The notes beneath the pieces are model-generated. The model saw only the letters and a program-made list of their open reading frames with translations. It had not been told where the DNA came from and ran no database searches. A stretch of DNA of 64,000 nt from Pseudomonas alkylphenolica (GTDB lineage Bacteria > Pseudomonadota > Gammaproteobacteria > Pseudomonadales > Pseudomonadaceae). The stretch spans positions 3,093,501 to 3,157,500 of the forward strand of contig NZ_CP009048.1 of assembly GCF_000746525.1 (NCBI RefSeq). The letters are read 5' to 3'. This document shows positions 1 through 8,442 of the stretch, piece after piece. A program made the position numbers and the translations under genes. The stretch's first letter is position 1, and every line of letters starts with the position of its first letter.

Positions 1-307
1 GGGCACCGGCCTGGATGCCGAAGTGCTCTTCGACCACGTCGGTGATGTCGGCGCCATCGCGCCCGGACAGTACAAAGCGGGTCAGCCCACGGTGGGCGTA
101 GTACGTCATCGGGAACGCCAGCAACGCCAGGATCAGCAGAGGCCAGAAGCCACCTAACCCGGCATTGATCGGCAGGAACAGGGTTCCGGCGCCGATGGCC
201 GTGCCAAACAGGCCCAGCATCCAGGTGGTGTCCTGACGGGACCAACTGCCGAGGGCGGCTGGGGTCGATTCGAAGCGTTGTTCAACGCTCGGGGCCTGCT
301 CATTCAT
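1..307 (-). CDS. HAAAP-family amino-acid (serine/threonine) permease, N-terminal part
   Basis: The gene runs off the left edge; about 102 N-terminal residues are visible, starting at the ATG complementary to 305-307 ([12 protein letters not shown]). A short polar tail is followed by a glycine-rich first membrane helix ([20 protein letters not shown]) and a second helix ending in MTYYAHRGL. This [12 protein letters not shown] pattern is typical of the hydroxy/aromatic amino-acid permease family, whose SdaC-like members take up serine or threonine with protons across the inner membrane. The substrate cannot be fixed from this fragment. An inverted repeat lies about 65 bp upstream. Family call is firm, substrate is inference. 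Confidence 0.8.
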   Translation of the reverse strand, partial: MNEQAPSVEQRFESTPAALGSWSRQDTTWMLGLFGTAIGAGTLFLPINAGLGGFWPLLILALLAFPMTYYAHRGLTRFVLSGRDGADITDVVEEHFGIQAGA

Positions 308-369
308 CCGGGTGCAACTCCACTCGCAAGACTGCAACAGGGCTGAGAGTGGCGAAACAGACGCATCAC

Positions 370-396
370 CGCCCCTCAACCATATAAAGAGGGGCG
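370..396. promoter_or_regulatory. 8-bp inverted repeat upstream of the permease gene
   Basis: CGCCCCTC at 370-377 and GAGGGGCG at 389-396 pair perfectly around an 11-base AT-rich centre. It sits 63 to 89 bp upstream of the permease start, where an operator or leader hairpin would be expected. No T-run follows on either strand, so a terminator is less likely. Function is inferred from position only. Confidence 0.35.
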
Positions 397-463
397 CGAT
401 TGTGCGCCGATTGGTTGCACTTGAGAAGCCCTGTCCGACGGAGCGGTTGCACCTTTACCAAAG

Positions 464-525
464 CATCGCGGGGCAAGCCCGCTCCCACAGGGTTAACACC
501 AGTGGGAGCGGGCTTGCCCCGCGAT
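464..525. repeat. REP pair (inverted)
   Basis: Two copies of the Pseudomonas REP core GCGGGGCAAGCCCGC face each other across a short spacer, just after the amaC stop codon. They can form a large hairpin and probably act as a 3' mRNA stabiliser or transcription block for amaC. Confidence 0.9.
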
Positions 526-534
526 CAGGTTTGC

Positions 535-1728
535 TTACTGAACCGCAGCAATCGCCTCAGCCACCTGCTGCAGGTTGTCCGGACGCAGCCCGGACATGCA
601 CACCCGGCCGCTGTCGATCAGGTATACCCCGAACTCGTCACGCAGGCGACGCACCTGCGCGACGCTCAAACCGGTGTAACTGAACATCCCGCGCTGACTC
701 AGGAAGAACGAGAAGTCCTGGCCCGGCAGCAGCACCGCCAGGGCATCGACCAGCCCCTGACGCATGTCGAGGATGCGCAGACGCATCTGCTCCACTTCAG
801 CCGCCCACTGCGCATTGAGCAGCGCATCGCCCAGCACTGCGGCCACCAGCTGTGCACCGAAAGCCGGTGGGCTGGAGTAGTTGCGGCGCACCGTGGCCTT
901 GAGCTGGCCGAGTACGCTTTGCGCGGTGTCGGCATCGTCACAGACCACCGACAGGCCCCCTACCCGCTCGCCATACAGCGAGAAGATCTTCGAGAACGAG
1001 TTGCTTACCAGGCACGGCACACCGGCGCGGGCCGCTTCGCGGATGGCATAGGCATCCTCGACCAGACCTTCGCCGAAGCCTTGATAGGCGATATCGAGGA
1101 ACGGGATCAGGTTGCGCGCCTTGACCACCTCGATTACCTGCTGCCATTGCGCCTGGCTCAGGTCGACACCGGTCGGGTTGTGGCAGCACGGATGCAGCAG
1201 CACAATGCTGTTGGCCGCCAGGCCCTGCAGGGTCGCGAGCATGCCGTCGAAGTCCAGGCCACGGGTGTCCTGGTTGAAGTACGGGTAGGTGTTGACCTTA
1301 AAGCCGGCACCTTCAAAGATCGCCCGGTGGTTGTCCCAGGTCGGATTGCTGACCCATACCTGCGATTCGGGGAAGTAACGCTTGAGGAAGTCGGCACCGA
1401 CTTTCAGCGCGCCAGAACCACCCACAGTCTGCACGGTGGCTACACGGCCGCCCTGCACCGCCGGATGATCGGCACCGAACAGCAACGCCTGGATTGCCTG
1501 GCGATAGCTGTTCAGACCTTCCATCGGCAAGTACAGCGAAGCTTCATGCGGCTGGCCGGCCATGCGCTTCTCGGCTTCGCCGACCGCGGCCAGTTGCGGC
1601 ACCACACCTGCGGCGTCGTAATACAGACCGATGCTCAGGTTGACCTTGTTGGCGCGCGGGTCGGCCTTGAAGGTTTCCATCAGGGAGAGAATCGGATCGC
1701 CGGCATAGGCATCGACATGTTTGAACAC
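535..1728 (-). CDS. amaC: AmaC-type aminotransferase (aromatic/D-lysine), PLP-dependent
   Basis: 397-residue class I fold aminotransferase of the AspC/TyrB group, full family length. The PLP lysine lies in [17 protein letters not shown], with the substrate-binding NPTWDNH and PCCHNPTG blocks upstream and a C-terminal arginine in SGRVCMSGL. The start is a GTG at 1726-1728 with an AAGGAG site nine bases before it; no ATG is as well placed. By sequence alone it would be called an aromatic amino-acid transaminase. Its place beside dpkA, the RpiR regulator, the ABC genes and amaD matches P. putida amaC, whose product converts D-lysine to delta1-piperideine-2-carboxylate. Activity on D-lysine is therefore inferred from context. 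Transcribed away from dpkA after a REP pair. Confidence 0.85.
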   Translation of the reverse strand: MFKHVDAYAGDPILSLMETFKADPRANKVNLSIGLYYDAAGVVPQLAAVGEAEKRMAGQPHEASLYLPMEGLNSYRQAIQALLFGADHPAVQGGRVATVQTVGGSGALKVGADFLKRYFPESQVWVSNPTWDNHRAIFEGAGFKVNTYPYFNQDTRGLDFDGMLATLQGLAANSIVLLHPCCHNPTGVDLSQAQWQQVIEVVKARNLIPFLDIAYQGFGEGLVEDAYAIREAARAGVPCLVSNSFSKIFSLYGERVGGLSVVCDDADTAQSVLGQLKATVRRNYSSPPAFGAQLVAAVLGDALLNAQWAAEVEQMRLRILDMRQGLVDALAVLLPGQDFSFFLSQRGMFSYTGLSVAQVRRLRDEFGVYLIDSGRVCMSGLRPDNLQQVAEAIAAVQ

Positions 1729-1849
1729 AGCGTGCAGCTCCTTGGGTCTGGGCAGTTCGGACTAAATGCTGTGCTGAGGATACCTGTACCTGAGGTAGAG
1801 GAACATTACCGATGCTGCAACTGATTAGTGCATGGATGCACAGTCATGC

Positions 1850-1907
1850 CATCGCGGGGCAAGCCCGCTCCTACAGAGCCCTGTGGGAGCGGGCTTGCCC
1901 CGCGATG
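1850..1907. repeat. REP pair (inverted)
   Basis: Two REP cores in head-to-head arrangement fill the 184-bp gap between dpkA (ending at 1913) and the amaC start. They may uncouple the two genes, so amaC probably has its own promoter in 1729-1849, although no convincing one was read there. Confidence 0.9.
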
Positions 1908-1912
1908 ACTTT

Positions 1913-2938
1913 TTACTGAGCCAACGCCTGCAACTGCTCCAGTTCCTGCACCGTCAACGTCACCCCCTGGCGCGCCGACAACTCGCGCTCACGATAACGC
2001 CGCTCACCCGGCATCCGCTGCAGGCCCACCGACTGCATCTGCCGTACCAGCTCATAGCTACGCTCGGCAAAGCGGCCCCCTTCAGCCTTGCTCGGGTCGA
2101 TCACGATAATCAACTGTCCGGTCCAGGGGGTTTTCGCGCCCGGGTGCTGCGACCAGTCGAACTCCCAGGAGAAATTGCCTCCGGTCAGCGCCGCTGCCAG
2201 CAATTCGACCATCATCGACAGGGCCGAGCCCTTGTGCCCGCCGAACGGCAGCAATGCGCCGCCATCGAGAATCTTCTGCGGATCGCGGGTCGGCGCGCCC
2301 TGGCTGTCGACACCGATACCATCGGGCAGTTGCTCGCCTTTGCGCGCCGCGATCTGCACATCACCGTGGGCCATGGCGCTGGTGGCCATGTCGAAGACGA
2401 TAGGATCACTCCCGGCGCACGGCGCGGCAAAAGCGATCGGGTTGGTGCCGAACAACGGCTGGCGGGCACCATGCGGCACCACGCAGGTCATGCTGTTGAC
2501 CACACTCAAGGCCACCAGGCCTTCATCGGCGAAGGGCTCGACGTCCGGCCACAGGGCCGCGAAATGGTGCGAGTTGTGGATTGCCAGCACGGCGATCCCG
2601 GCACTGCGGGCCTTTTCCACCAGCAGCTCACGTGCGGCGGCCAGGGCCGGCTGGGCAAAACCGCCTTTGGCGTCAACCCGCAGGTAACCACTGGCAATAT
2701 CGGCTACTTCAGGCACGGCCTTGCCGTCGACCCAGCCACTGGCCAGGGTCGACACATAACCGGGAATACGGAACACACCATGGCTATGGGCGCCGTCGCG
2801 CTGGGCACTGGCGCAGTTGAAGGCCAGGGCGCGAGCCACCGCTTCACTGGTGCCATGACGGATGAAAATACGCTGCAACAGGGCCTGCAGCTCGGCAAAA
2901 GCAATGTGCGCGGCAGCGGTGTCGGGGCGTGCGGACAT
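1913..2938 (-). CDS. dpkA: Delta1-piperideine-2-carboxylate reductase
   Basis: 341-residue member of the malate/L-lactate dehydrogenase (Ldh2) superfamily. DpkA reduces delta1-piperideine-2-carboxylate (or pyrroline-2-carboxylate) to L-pipecolate (or L-proline) with NADPH in the cytoplasm. The family's catalytic histidine is in the NSHHFAALWPDVE block, and the dinucleotide and dimer segments GTNPIAFAAP and GGHKGSALSMMVELL are intact. The start is placed at the ATG at 2936-2938, preceded by GGGAG at proper spacing, rather than 11 codons upstream. It is divergent from the rpiR gene and shares a regulatory region with it. The neighbourhood (amaC, RpiR regulator, ABC importer, amaD) fixes the D-lysine role strongly. 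Confidence 0.93.
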   Translation of the reverse strand: MSARPDTAAAHIAFAELQALLQRIFIRHGTSEAVARALAFNCASAQRDGAHSHGVFRIPGYVSTLASGWVDGKAVPEVADIASGYLRVDAKGGFAQPALAAARELLVEKARSAGIAVLAIHNSHHFAALWPDVEPFADEGLVALSVVNSMTCVVPHGARQPLFGTNPIAFAAPCAGSDPIVFDMATSAMAHGDVQIAARKGEQLPDGIGVDSQGAPTRDPQKILDGGALLPFGGHKGSALSMMVELLAAALTGGNFSWEFDWSQHPGAKTPWTGQLIIVIDPSKAEGGRFAERSYELVRQMQSVGLQRMPGERRYRERELSARQGVTLTVQELEQLQALAQ

Positions 2939-3003
2939 CTGAAGCTCCCTTATTGGATTTGGAATGGGCAACAGCGATGAGCAATGGCGAAACTTTCCTC
3001 TTG

Positions 3004-3019
3004 TGACAGCAAACTGTCA
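3004..3019. promoter_or_regulatory. Palindrome TGACAG-CAAA-CTGTCA, candidate operator
   Basis: A perfect 6-bp inverted repeat with a 4-base centre lies in the divergent dpkA/rpiR promoter, 66 to 81 bp upstream of the dpkA start. Position and symmetry fit a dimeric repressor site, presumably for the adjacent RpiR protein. Confidence 0.55.
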
Positions 3020-3034
3020 AATGTTGACTTGATG

Positions 3035-3056
3035 ACAGAAAACATTCATTTTCTGT
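3035..3056. promoter_or_regulatory. Palindrome ACAGAAAA-N6-TTTTCTGT, candidate operator
   Basis: A perfect 8-bp inverted repeat with a 6-base centre, 31 bp from the rpiR start and 15 bp from the other palindrome. It shares the ACAG/CTGT half with that palindrome, so both could be bound by the same regulator. It is well placed for autoregulation of rpiR and control of the transport genes. Confidence 0.6.
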
Positions 3057-3086
3057 TTCAACGTGCAACCGCCTTCGAGAATCGCC

Positions 3087-3956
3087 GTGAGCCAACCGAT
3101 CAAACAACGCCTGGAAAACAGCCTGCACAGTGCCGCGGCTTCCGGGCGCAAGATCGCCAGCTACATGCTCGCCAACCTCACCGACCTGCCGTTCGAAACC
3201 TCGGCAAGTCTGGCGGCGAAAATCGGCGTCAGCGAATCCAGTGTCGGGCGTTTCTGCCGGGCCTTGGGTTACGAACACCTCAAGGCACTCAAACACGATC
3301 TCAAGGACGACCTGGGCGATGGCCCCTGGTTGGTCGGTGATCGTTTGCAAGAATTCCGCCAACAGCATGGTAAAGATGCCGCTGGCCTGGCGCGCAGCCT
3401 CGAACAGGAAGTCGGGGCGCTGGTGCGGGTCTACGAATACAGCCGCACCCCGGCCTGGGAAGTGGTCAGCCAGCGCCTGGCGCAGCGGCGCAAGGTGTTT
3501 GTCGCAGGGTTTCAGACCGAGCGCGGCATCGCCCAGTGCATGGCCCACCTGCTGCAATACCTGCGTGATGGTGTGCAGGTGGTCGATGGCAGCGCCGGGC
3601 ATTTTGGCGAGGTGTTGCTCAGCGACCCGGCCAACTGCGCCCTGGTGGTGTTCGAAGCACGCCGTTATTCACGCCATGCCCTGACCCTGTGCCACAAAGC
3701 GCACGAAGCGGGCATCCCGGTAACGCTGGTTACCGACACCTTCTGTGACTGGGCTGATGCCAACGCCGCTGAGGTGTTTCGTATCCCCACCGAATTCAAT
3801 CTGTTCTGGGAGTCCACCGCGACGATGCTGTCGTGGGTACACCTGATGGTCAACGAGGTCTGCAAGAAGCTTGGGCCGGATGTTGAAAAACGCTTGGAAG
3901 CAACTGCCGCTCTACACAATGAATTCGTTGGCTACACGTCAGCGAGCAAACAATAG
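3087..3956 (+). CDS. RpiR-family transcriptional regulator of the D-lysine cluster
   Basis: 289 residues. The N-terminal RpiR helix-turn-helix covers about residues 15-80 (SASLAAKIGVSESSVGRFCR), followed by a SIS sugar-phosphate-type ligand domain at about 115-260 (FVAGFQTERG, LVVFEARRYSRH). The start is taken as GTG at 3087 with a GAGA site six bases upstream; an upstream GTG at 3063 has no ribosome site. Members usually repress catabolic genes until a ligand binds the SIS domain. Here the gene is divergent from dpkA and heads the transporter operon, with two palindromes in the shared promoter. The effector (D-lysine, piperideine-2-carboxylate or pipecolate) is not known from sequence. Confidence 0.88.
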   Translation: MSQPIKQRLENSLHSAAASGRKIASYMLANLTDLPFETSASLAAKIGVSESSVGRFCRALGYEHLKALKHDLKDDLGDGPWLVGDRLQEFRQQHGKDAAGLARSLEQEVGALVRVYEYSRTPAWEVVSQRLAQRRKVFVAGFQTERGIAQCMAHLLQYLRDGVQVVDGSAGHFGEVLLSDPANCALVVFEARRYSRHALTLCHKAHEAGIPVTLVTDTFCDWADANAAEVFRIPTEFNLFWESTATMLSWVHLMVNEVCKKLGPDVEKRLEATAALHNEFVGYTSASKQ

Positions 3957-3987
3957 CAAGAGTGCAAACAACAGATCGAGGTGTGAC

Positions 3988-4746
3988 ATGAAACCCGTTA
4001 TCCGCTTTGCAGGTGCGTGCGCCCTGCTGCTGGCCGGTGCAACCATGGCTCAGGCCGAAACCCTGAAAATTGCTACCGAAGGCGCTTACCCGCCGTTCAA
4101 CTATGTCGATTCGGATAACCAGCTACACGGCTTTGATGTGGACATCAGCAAAGCCCTGTGCGAACAGATGAAGGTGGAATGCACCCTGGTAGCCCAGGAC
4201 TGGGAAGGCATCATCCCGGCCTTGATGGCGAAGAAATACGACGCGGTAGTGGCGTCGATGATCAACACCGAAGAGCGGCGCAAGAAAATCGCCTTCACCA
4301 ACCACTACTACAAGACCCCACTGTCGGTGGCCGTGCCTAAAGACAGCGAGATTACCGACGCACAGACCGACTTCAAAGGCTTCACGGTTGGCGCCCAGGC
4401 CTCTTCGACCCAGGCAATCTACGCCGAGGACGTCTACGGCAAGGCCGGTGCCGACGTCAAACTCTATCCGACCCTCGACGAAGCCAACGCTGACCTCGCC
4501 GCCGGCCGTCTGGATGGCGTGATCGCCGACAAATTCCCGCTGACTGAATGGCTGGGCAAGGCCGGCAAGGACTGCTGCAAGATCCTTGGCGACGTCAACG
4601 GCACCAAGGCCGATGCTTCGATTGCCGTGCGCAAGGAAGACCAGGCGCTGCGCGAGCGCCTGAACAAGGCCCTGGACGAAATCGTTGCCAACGGCACCTA
4701 CCAGAAGATCGCCAGTCGTTACTTCGACTTCGATATCTATCAGTGA
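3988..4746 (+). CDS. Periplasmic amino-acid-binding protein (D-lysine cluster)
   Basis: 252-residue SBP_bac_3 family protein. A signal peptide ends at AQA before ETLKIATEG. The family signature GAYPPFNYVDSDNQLHGFDVD follows, split here as GAYPPFNY and GFDVDISKAL, and the hinge region carries ASMINTEERRKKIAFT. It resembles lysine/arginine/ornithine binding proteins, and feeds two downstream permeases. The ATG at 3988 has a GAGG site; it lies 31 bp after rpiR, so co-transcription is likely. A REP pair directly after the stop could raise the yield of this binding protein over the permeases. Specificity for D- or L-lysine is inference from neighbours. Confidence 0.9.
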   Translation: MKPVIRFAGACALLLAGATMAQAETLKIATEGAYPPFNYVDSDNQLHGFDVDISKALCEQMKVECTLVAQDWEGIIPALMAKKYDAVVASMINTEERRKKIAFTNHYYKTPLSVAVPKDSEITDAQTDFKGFTVGAQASSTQAIYAEDVYGKAGADVKLYPTLDEANADLAAGRLDGVIADKFPLTEWLGKAGKDCCKILGDVNGTKADASIAVRKEDQALRERLNKALDEIVANGTYQKIASRYFDFDIYQ

Positions 4747-4749
4747 CTG

Positions 4750-4815
4750 ATCGCGGGGCAAGCCCGCTCCCGCAGGTGATGAATTGCCACTGTGGGAGCG
4801 GGCTTGCCCCGCGAT
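4750..4815. repeat. REP pair inside the transport operon
   Basis: Two inverted REP cores occupy the 116-bp gap between the binding-protein gene and the first permease. In such a place REP hairpins are known to protect the upstream mRNA from 3' exonucleases, which would give more binding protein than permease. Confidence 0.9.
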
Positions 4816-4862
4816 AACGCCCTCACAAGCACCACACACTCTTGAACCGAGAGGGTTCGCCC

Positions 4863-5582
4863 ATGCTCGAACAACTGTCCCTGTTATCCTTCGCCAGCGG
4901 CGGCTGGGGCCAGGCCCTGCTGGCCGGCGCGCTGGTGACCATTTCCCTGGCCCTGGCCTGCCTGCCCATCGGTTTGCCCCTCGGTCTGGGCGTGGCCTTG
5001 ATGGCGCGCTCGCGCAAGCGCTTTCCCCGCGCCGTGGCCACCGTCTTCTCTACGGTGTTCCGCGGTCTGCCTGAGCTGCTGACACTGTTGATCATCTACT
5101 ACGGCTGCCAGATCGCCGCGCAGAAAATCCTCGCTGCCATGGGCTATGAAGGCGAAGTACTGATCAACACCTTCCTCGCCGCAATGATCGCCTTCAGCCT
5201 GGTATTTGCCGCGTTCTCCAGCGAAATCTGGCTGGGCGCGTTCAAAACCGTCGCCAAGGGCCAGTACGAAGCCTCCCAGGCCCTGGGCCTGAGCAAGGCC
5301 ACGACCTTTCGCAAGGTGATCTTCCCGCAACTGGTGCGCATTGCCATGCCGGGTCTGTCGAACAACTGGCTGTCGCTGCTCAAGGACACCTCGCTGGTCT
5401 CGACCATTTCCCTGGTCGACCTGATGCGCCAGACCAACCTCGCGGTCAGCGTGACCAAGGAACCGATGTTCTTCTATGGCGTGGCCTGCCTCGGTTACCT
5501 GCTGTTCTCGGCGTTGTCGGGACGGGTCTTCGTGTTTATCGAGCAGTACTTCAGTCGTCACCTGCGGAGTGCCCGGACATGA
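4863..5582 (+). CDS. Amino-acid ABC transporter permease (HisQ-like)
   Basis: 239-residue inner-membrane permease of the HisMQ/GlnP type with about five helices. The cytoplasmic coupling segment is present (GQYEASQALGLSKATTFRKV with PQLVRIAMPG after it). Start ATG at 4863 follows a GAGAGG site; an in-frame TTG seven codons earlier is less likely. The stop overlaps the next gene's start by four bases (ATGA), so the two permeases are translated together and probably form a heterodimer. It works with the binding protein at 3988 and the ATPase at 7574. Confidence 0.92.
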   Translation: MLEQLSLLSFASGGWGQALLAGALVTISLALACLPIGLPLGLGVALMARSRKRFPRAVATVFSTVFRGLPELLTLLIIYYGCQIAAQKILAAMGYEGEVLINTFLAAMIAFSLVFAAFSSEIWLGAFKTVAKGQYEASQALGLSKATTFRKVIFPQLVRIAMPGLSNNWLSLLKDTSLVSTISLVDLMRQTNLAVSVTKEPMFFYGVACLGYLLFSALSGRVFVFIEQYFSRHLRSART

Positions 5583-6289
5583 GTTTCGATCAATTGCTGG
5601 CACTGGTTCTCGATCCCGACCTGCTGGAACGCTACGGCCCGCGTTTTGTCGACGGCCTGCTGGTAACCGGCAAGCTGGTGGCGATTTCCTTCACCCTCGG
5701 CGCCCTGCTCGGCATGCTGCTGGCCTTGGCGCGGCTGTCCAACAGCCTGCTGTTGCAACGCCTGAGTGCCGGTTACATCTACTTCTTCCGTGGCTCGCCA
5801 CTGCTGGCCCAGCTGTTCTTGCTGTACTACGGCCTTGGATCGCTGAAAAGCTTCTGGCAGGACGTGGGAATGTGGTGGTTCTTCCGCGAAGCCTGGTACT
5901 GCACGCTGCTGGCCTTCGTCCTCAACACCGCGGCCTACCAGGCAGAGATCTTCCGTGGTGCCCTGCTGGCAGTCGCCCCCGGCCAGTATGAAGCGGCCAA
6001 GGCCCTGAGCCTGAAGCGCTCGACCACCTTCTTCAAGGTGATCCTGCCGCAATCGATGATCGTCGCCATCGGCCCGCTGGGCAACGAACTGATCCTGATG
6101 ATCAAGGCCAGCGCGATTGCCTCGCTGGTGACCATCTACGACCTGATGGGCGTGACCAAACTGGCCTTCTCGCGCAGTTTCGATTTCCAGATTTACCTGT
6201 GGGCCGCCGTGCTCTACCTGCTGATCGTCGAGATCGTGCGCCGTAGCCTGAAACACATAGAAGCCCGACTGGGCCGCCATCTGCACTGA
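5579..6289 (+). CDS. Amino-acid ABC transporter permease (HisM-like)
   Basis: 236-residue partner permease with the same architecture. The coupling motif is GQYEAAKALSLKRSTTFFKV followed by LPQSMIVAIGPLGNE. It begins in the last codon of the preceding permease gene, an arrangement typical of obligate heterodimers. The next gene, amaD, starts 24 bp later with its own ribosome site, so importer and oxidase are made from one transcript. Confidence 0.92.
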   Translation: MSFDQLLALVLDPDLLERYGPRFVDGLLVTGKLVAISFTLGALLGMLLALARLSNSLLLQRLSAGYIYFFRGSPLLAQLFLLYYGLGSLKSFWQDVGMWWFFREAWYCTLLAFVLNTAAYQAEIFRGALLAVAPGQYEAAKALSLKRSTTFFKVILPQSMIVAIGPLGNELILMIKASAIASLVTIYDLMGVTKLAFSRSFDFQIYLWAAVLYLLIVEIVRRSLKHIEARLGRHLH

Positions 6290-6313
6290 TAGCCTGCCGT
6301 GAGGACCGTTCCA

Positions 6314-7555
6314 ATGCATTGTCAAACCATCGTTCTGGGCGCCGGTATCGTCGGCGTCAGCACGGCCCTTCACCTGCAGGCCCGCGGTCGCAAGGTCATC
6401 CTCATCGACCGCGACGAGCCCGGCAGCGGCACCAGTCATGGCAACGCCGGTCTGATCGAGCGTTCCAGCGTGATTCCCTATGCCTTTCCGCGGGAGCTGT
6501 CGAGCCTGCTGCGCTACGGCCTCAATCGCCAGTCCGACGTGCGCTACAGCCTGACCCATGTACCGAAGATCGCGCCCTGGCTGTTCAAGTACTGGCAGAA
6601 CTCCTCGGCCGCCGGTCTGCAGGTTGCCACCCAGGCCATGCTGCCGCTGGTGCAGCGTTGCGTGGAAGAACACGACGCCCTGATCGATGCCGCCGGGCTT
6701 GGCGATCTGGTCAAGGCCAATGGCTGGATCGAGGTGTTTCGCAACGACGACGCCTTCAGCAAAGCTAAAGCCGATGCCCATGCCCTGGCGCCCTACGGCC
6801 TGAGCTACGAGGTGCTTGATCGCCAGCAACTGCATCAACGCGAAACGGACCTTAGCGACAACGTGGTCGGTGGCATCCACTGGCTCGACCCCAAGACCGT
6901 CACCAACCCCGGCGGCCTGACCCGTGGCTACACCGCCCTGTTCGTCAAACGCGGCGGCCAGTTCATCCATGGCGATGCACGCACCCTGCGCCAGATCGAC
7001 AGCGAATGGCAGGTCGACAGCCGCCAGGGCCCGATCACCGCCCCCGAGGTGGTAGTTGCCCTCGGCCCGCAATCGGCTGACCTGTTCAAGCCGCTGGGTT
7101 ATCGCATTCCGCTGGAAATCAAACGCGGCTACCACATGCACTACCAGGGCCGTGACGGTGCCGAACTCAAGCATTCGATCTGCGATGGCCAGGGCGGCTA
7201 TGTACTCGCGCCGATGGCCCAGGGTATCCGCCTGACCACCGGCATCGAATTCGCTGCCAGCGGTGACGCGGCCAACGAGATTCAGCTCAAGCGCTGTGAA
7301 GCCCTGGCGCGCAAGATTTTCCCCCTTGGCCAGCGCCTCGACGCCCAGCCGTGGCTGGGGCGACGCCCTTGCCTGCCGGACATGCGCCCGGTGATCGGCC
7401 CGGCGGCGCGGCACAAGGGCCTGTGGTTCAACTTCGGCCACGCCCATCATGGTCTGACGCTGGGGCCGGTCAGCGGCCGCCTGCTGGCCGAGATGATCAC
7501 CGGCGAGGCGACCTTTACCGACCCCGCGCCCTACAGCGCGGCACGCTTCAATTGA
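6314..7555 (+). CDS. amaD: D-lysine oxidase/dehydrogenase, FAD-dependent (AmaD)
   Basis: 413-residue DadA/DAO-family flavoprotein. The N-terminal dinucleotide fold reads VLGAGIVGVSTALHLQARG, with the acidic ribose-binding end IDRDEPGSGTSHGNAG. The C-terminal substrate/FAD segment contains WLGRRPCLPDMRPVIG and FNFGHAHHGLTLGP. It oxidises D-amino acids; in P. putida the gene at this place, amaD, acts on D-lysine to give delta1-piperideine-2-carboxylate, the DpkA substrate. ATG at 6314 follows GAGGA. Being inside the ABC operon ties it to uptake. The D-lysine preference comes from synteny, not from residues read here. Confidence 0.88.
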   Translation: MHCQTIVLGAGIVGVSTALHLQARGRKVILIDRDEPGSGTSHGNAGLIERSSVIPYAFPRELSSLLRYGLNRQSDVRYSLTHVPKIAPWLFKYWQNSSAAGLQVATQAMLPLVQRCVEEHDALIDAAGLGDLVKANGWIEVFRNDDAFSKAKADAHALAPYGLSYEVLDRQQLHQRETDLSDNVVGGIHWLDPKTVTNPGGLTRGYTALFVKRGGQFIHGDARTLRQIDSEWQVDSRQGPITAPEVVVALGPQSADLFKPLGYRIPLEIKRGYHMHYQGRDGAELKHSICDGQGGYVLAPMAQGIRLTTGIEFAASGDAANEIQLKRCEALARKIFPLGQRLDAQPWLGRRPCLPDMRPVIGPAARHKGLWFNFGHAHHGLTLGPVSGRLLAEMITGEATFTDPAPYSAARFN

Positions 7556-7573
7556 TCGCGGGAGAATAACAAT

Positions 7574-8362
7574 ATGACCGCTTCACTGAGCCTTGCAGCA
7601 ACCAGCCCTGCCCCGCACGCCGACCCGCGCAAGATCGTGGTCAGCATCGAGGGTTTGAACAAACACTACGGCGCCTATCATGTGCTGCACGACATCAACC
7701 TGAATGTGCGCGAAGGCGAGCGCATTGTCCTGTGCGGGCCTTCGGGTTCGGGAAAGTCCACGCTGATCCGCTGCATCAACCGCCTGGAAATCGCCGAGAA
7801 GGGCCACATCCGCGTCAACGACACGGACCTGGCCCTGACCACCCGCCAGGCCGCCGATGTGCGCAGTGAAATCGGCATGGTGTTCCAGCACTTCAACCTG
7901 TTCCCGCACATGAGCGTGCTGGACAACTGCACGCTGGCGCCGATGAGTGTGCGCGGTCTGTCGCGCAAGGAAGCGGAGGAACGTGCGCGCTTCTACCTGA
8001 ACAAGGTGGGTATCGAGAGCCAGGCCAACAAATACCCCAGCCAGCTCTCTGGCGGCCAGCAACAGCGTGTGGCGATTGCCCGGGCGCTGTGCATGAAACC
8101 GAAGATCATGCTGTTCGACGAGCCGACCTCGGCGCTCGACCCGGAAATGGTCGCCGAAGTGCTGGATGTGCTGGTGAAACTGGCGGACACCGGCATGACC
8201 ATGCTCTGCGTCACCCACGAAATGGGCTTTGCCCGTCAGGTGGCCGAGCGGGTGCTGTTTCTCGATGGCGGGCAGATTATTGAAGATGCCAGCCCCGAGG
8301 CGTTTTTCAATAACCCGCAGACTGCGCGGGCCAAGGGCTTTCTCGCGCAGATTTTGCATTGA
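7574..8362 (+). CDS. Amino-acid ABC transporter ATP-binding protein
   Basis: 262-residue cytoplasmic ATPase of the HisP/GlnQ type. Walker A is GPSGSGKST, the Q-loop VFQHFNLFPH, the signature LSGGQQQR, Walker B IMLFDEPTSALD and the H-loop THE. An N-terminal extension of about 25 residues precedes the usual start of the family. It lies 18 bp after amaD and closes the operon, which is followed by a REP pair. It powers the importer formed by the binding protein and two permeases upstream. Confidence 0.95.
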   Translation: MTASLSLAATSPAPHADPRKIVVSIEGLNKHYGAYHVLHDINLNVREGERIVLCGPSGSGKSTLIRCINRLEIAEKGHIRVNDTDLALTTRQAADVRSEIGMVFQHFNLFPHMSVLDNCTLAPMSVRGLSRKEAEERARFYLNKVGIESQANKYPSQLSGGQQQRVAIARALCMKPKIMLFDEPTSALDPEMVAEVLDVLVKLADTGMTMLCVTHEMGFARQVAERVLFLDGGQIIEDASPEAFFNNPQTARAKGFLAQILH

Positions 8363-8366
8363 TGCA

Positions 8367-8432
8367 ATCGCGGGGCAAGCCCGCTCCCACAGGGATGGTG
8401 AACACCCGGTGGGAGCGGGCTTGCCCCGCGAT
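8367..8432. repeat. REP pair (inverted)
   Basis: Inverted REP cores lie between the convergent ATPase gene and the small Gly-rich gene, directly after the D-lysine transport operon; probably its 3' boundary. Confidence 0.9.
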
Positions 8433-8442
8433 AGATTCACCC

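Noticed and set aside
5558..7450. Antisense frame of about 630 codons across the second permease and amaD
   Set aside because: Shadow of two well-supported genes; composition and lack of motifs match a GC-bias artefact.
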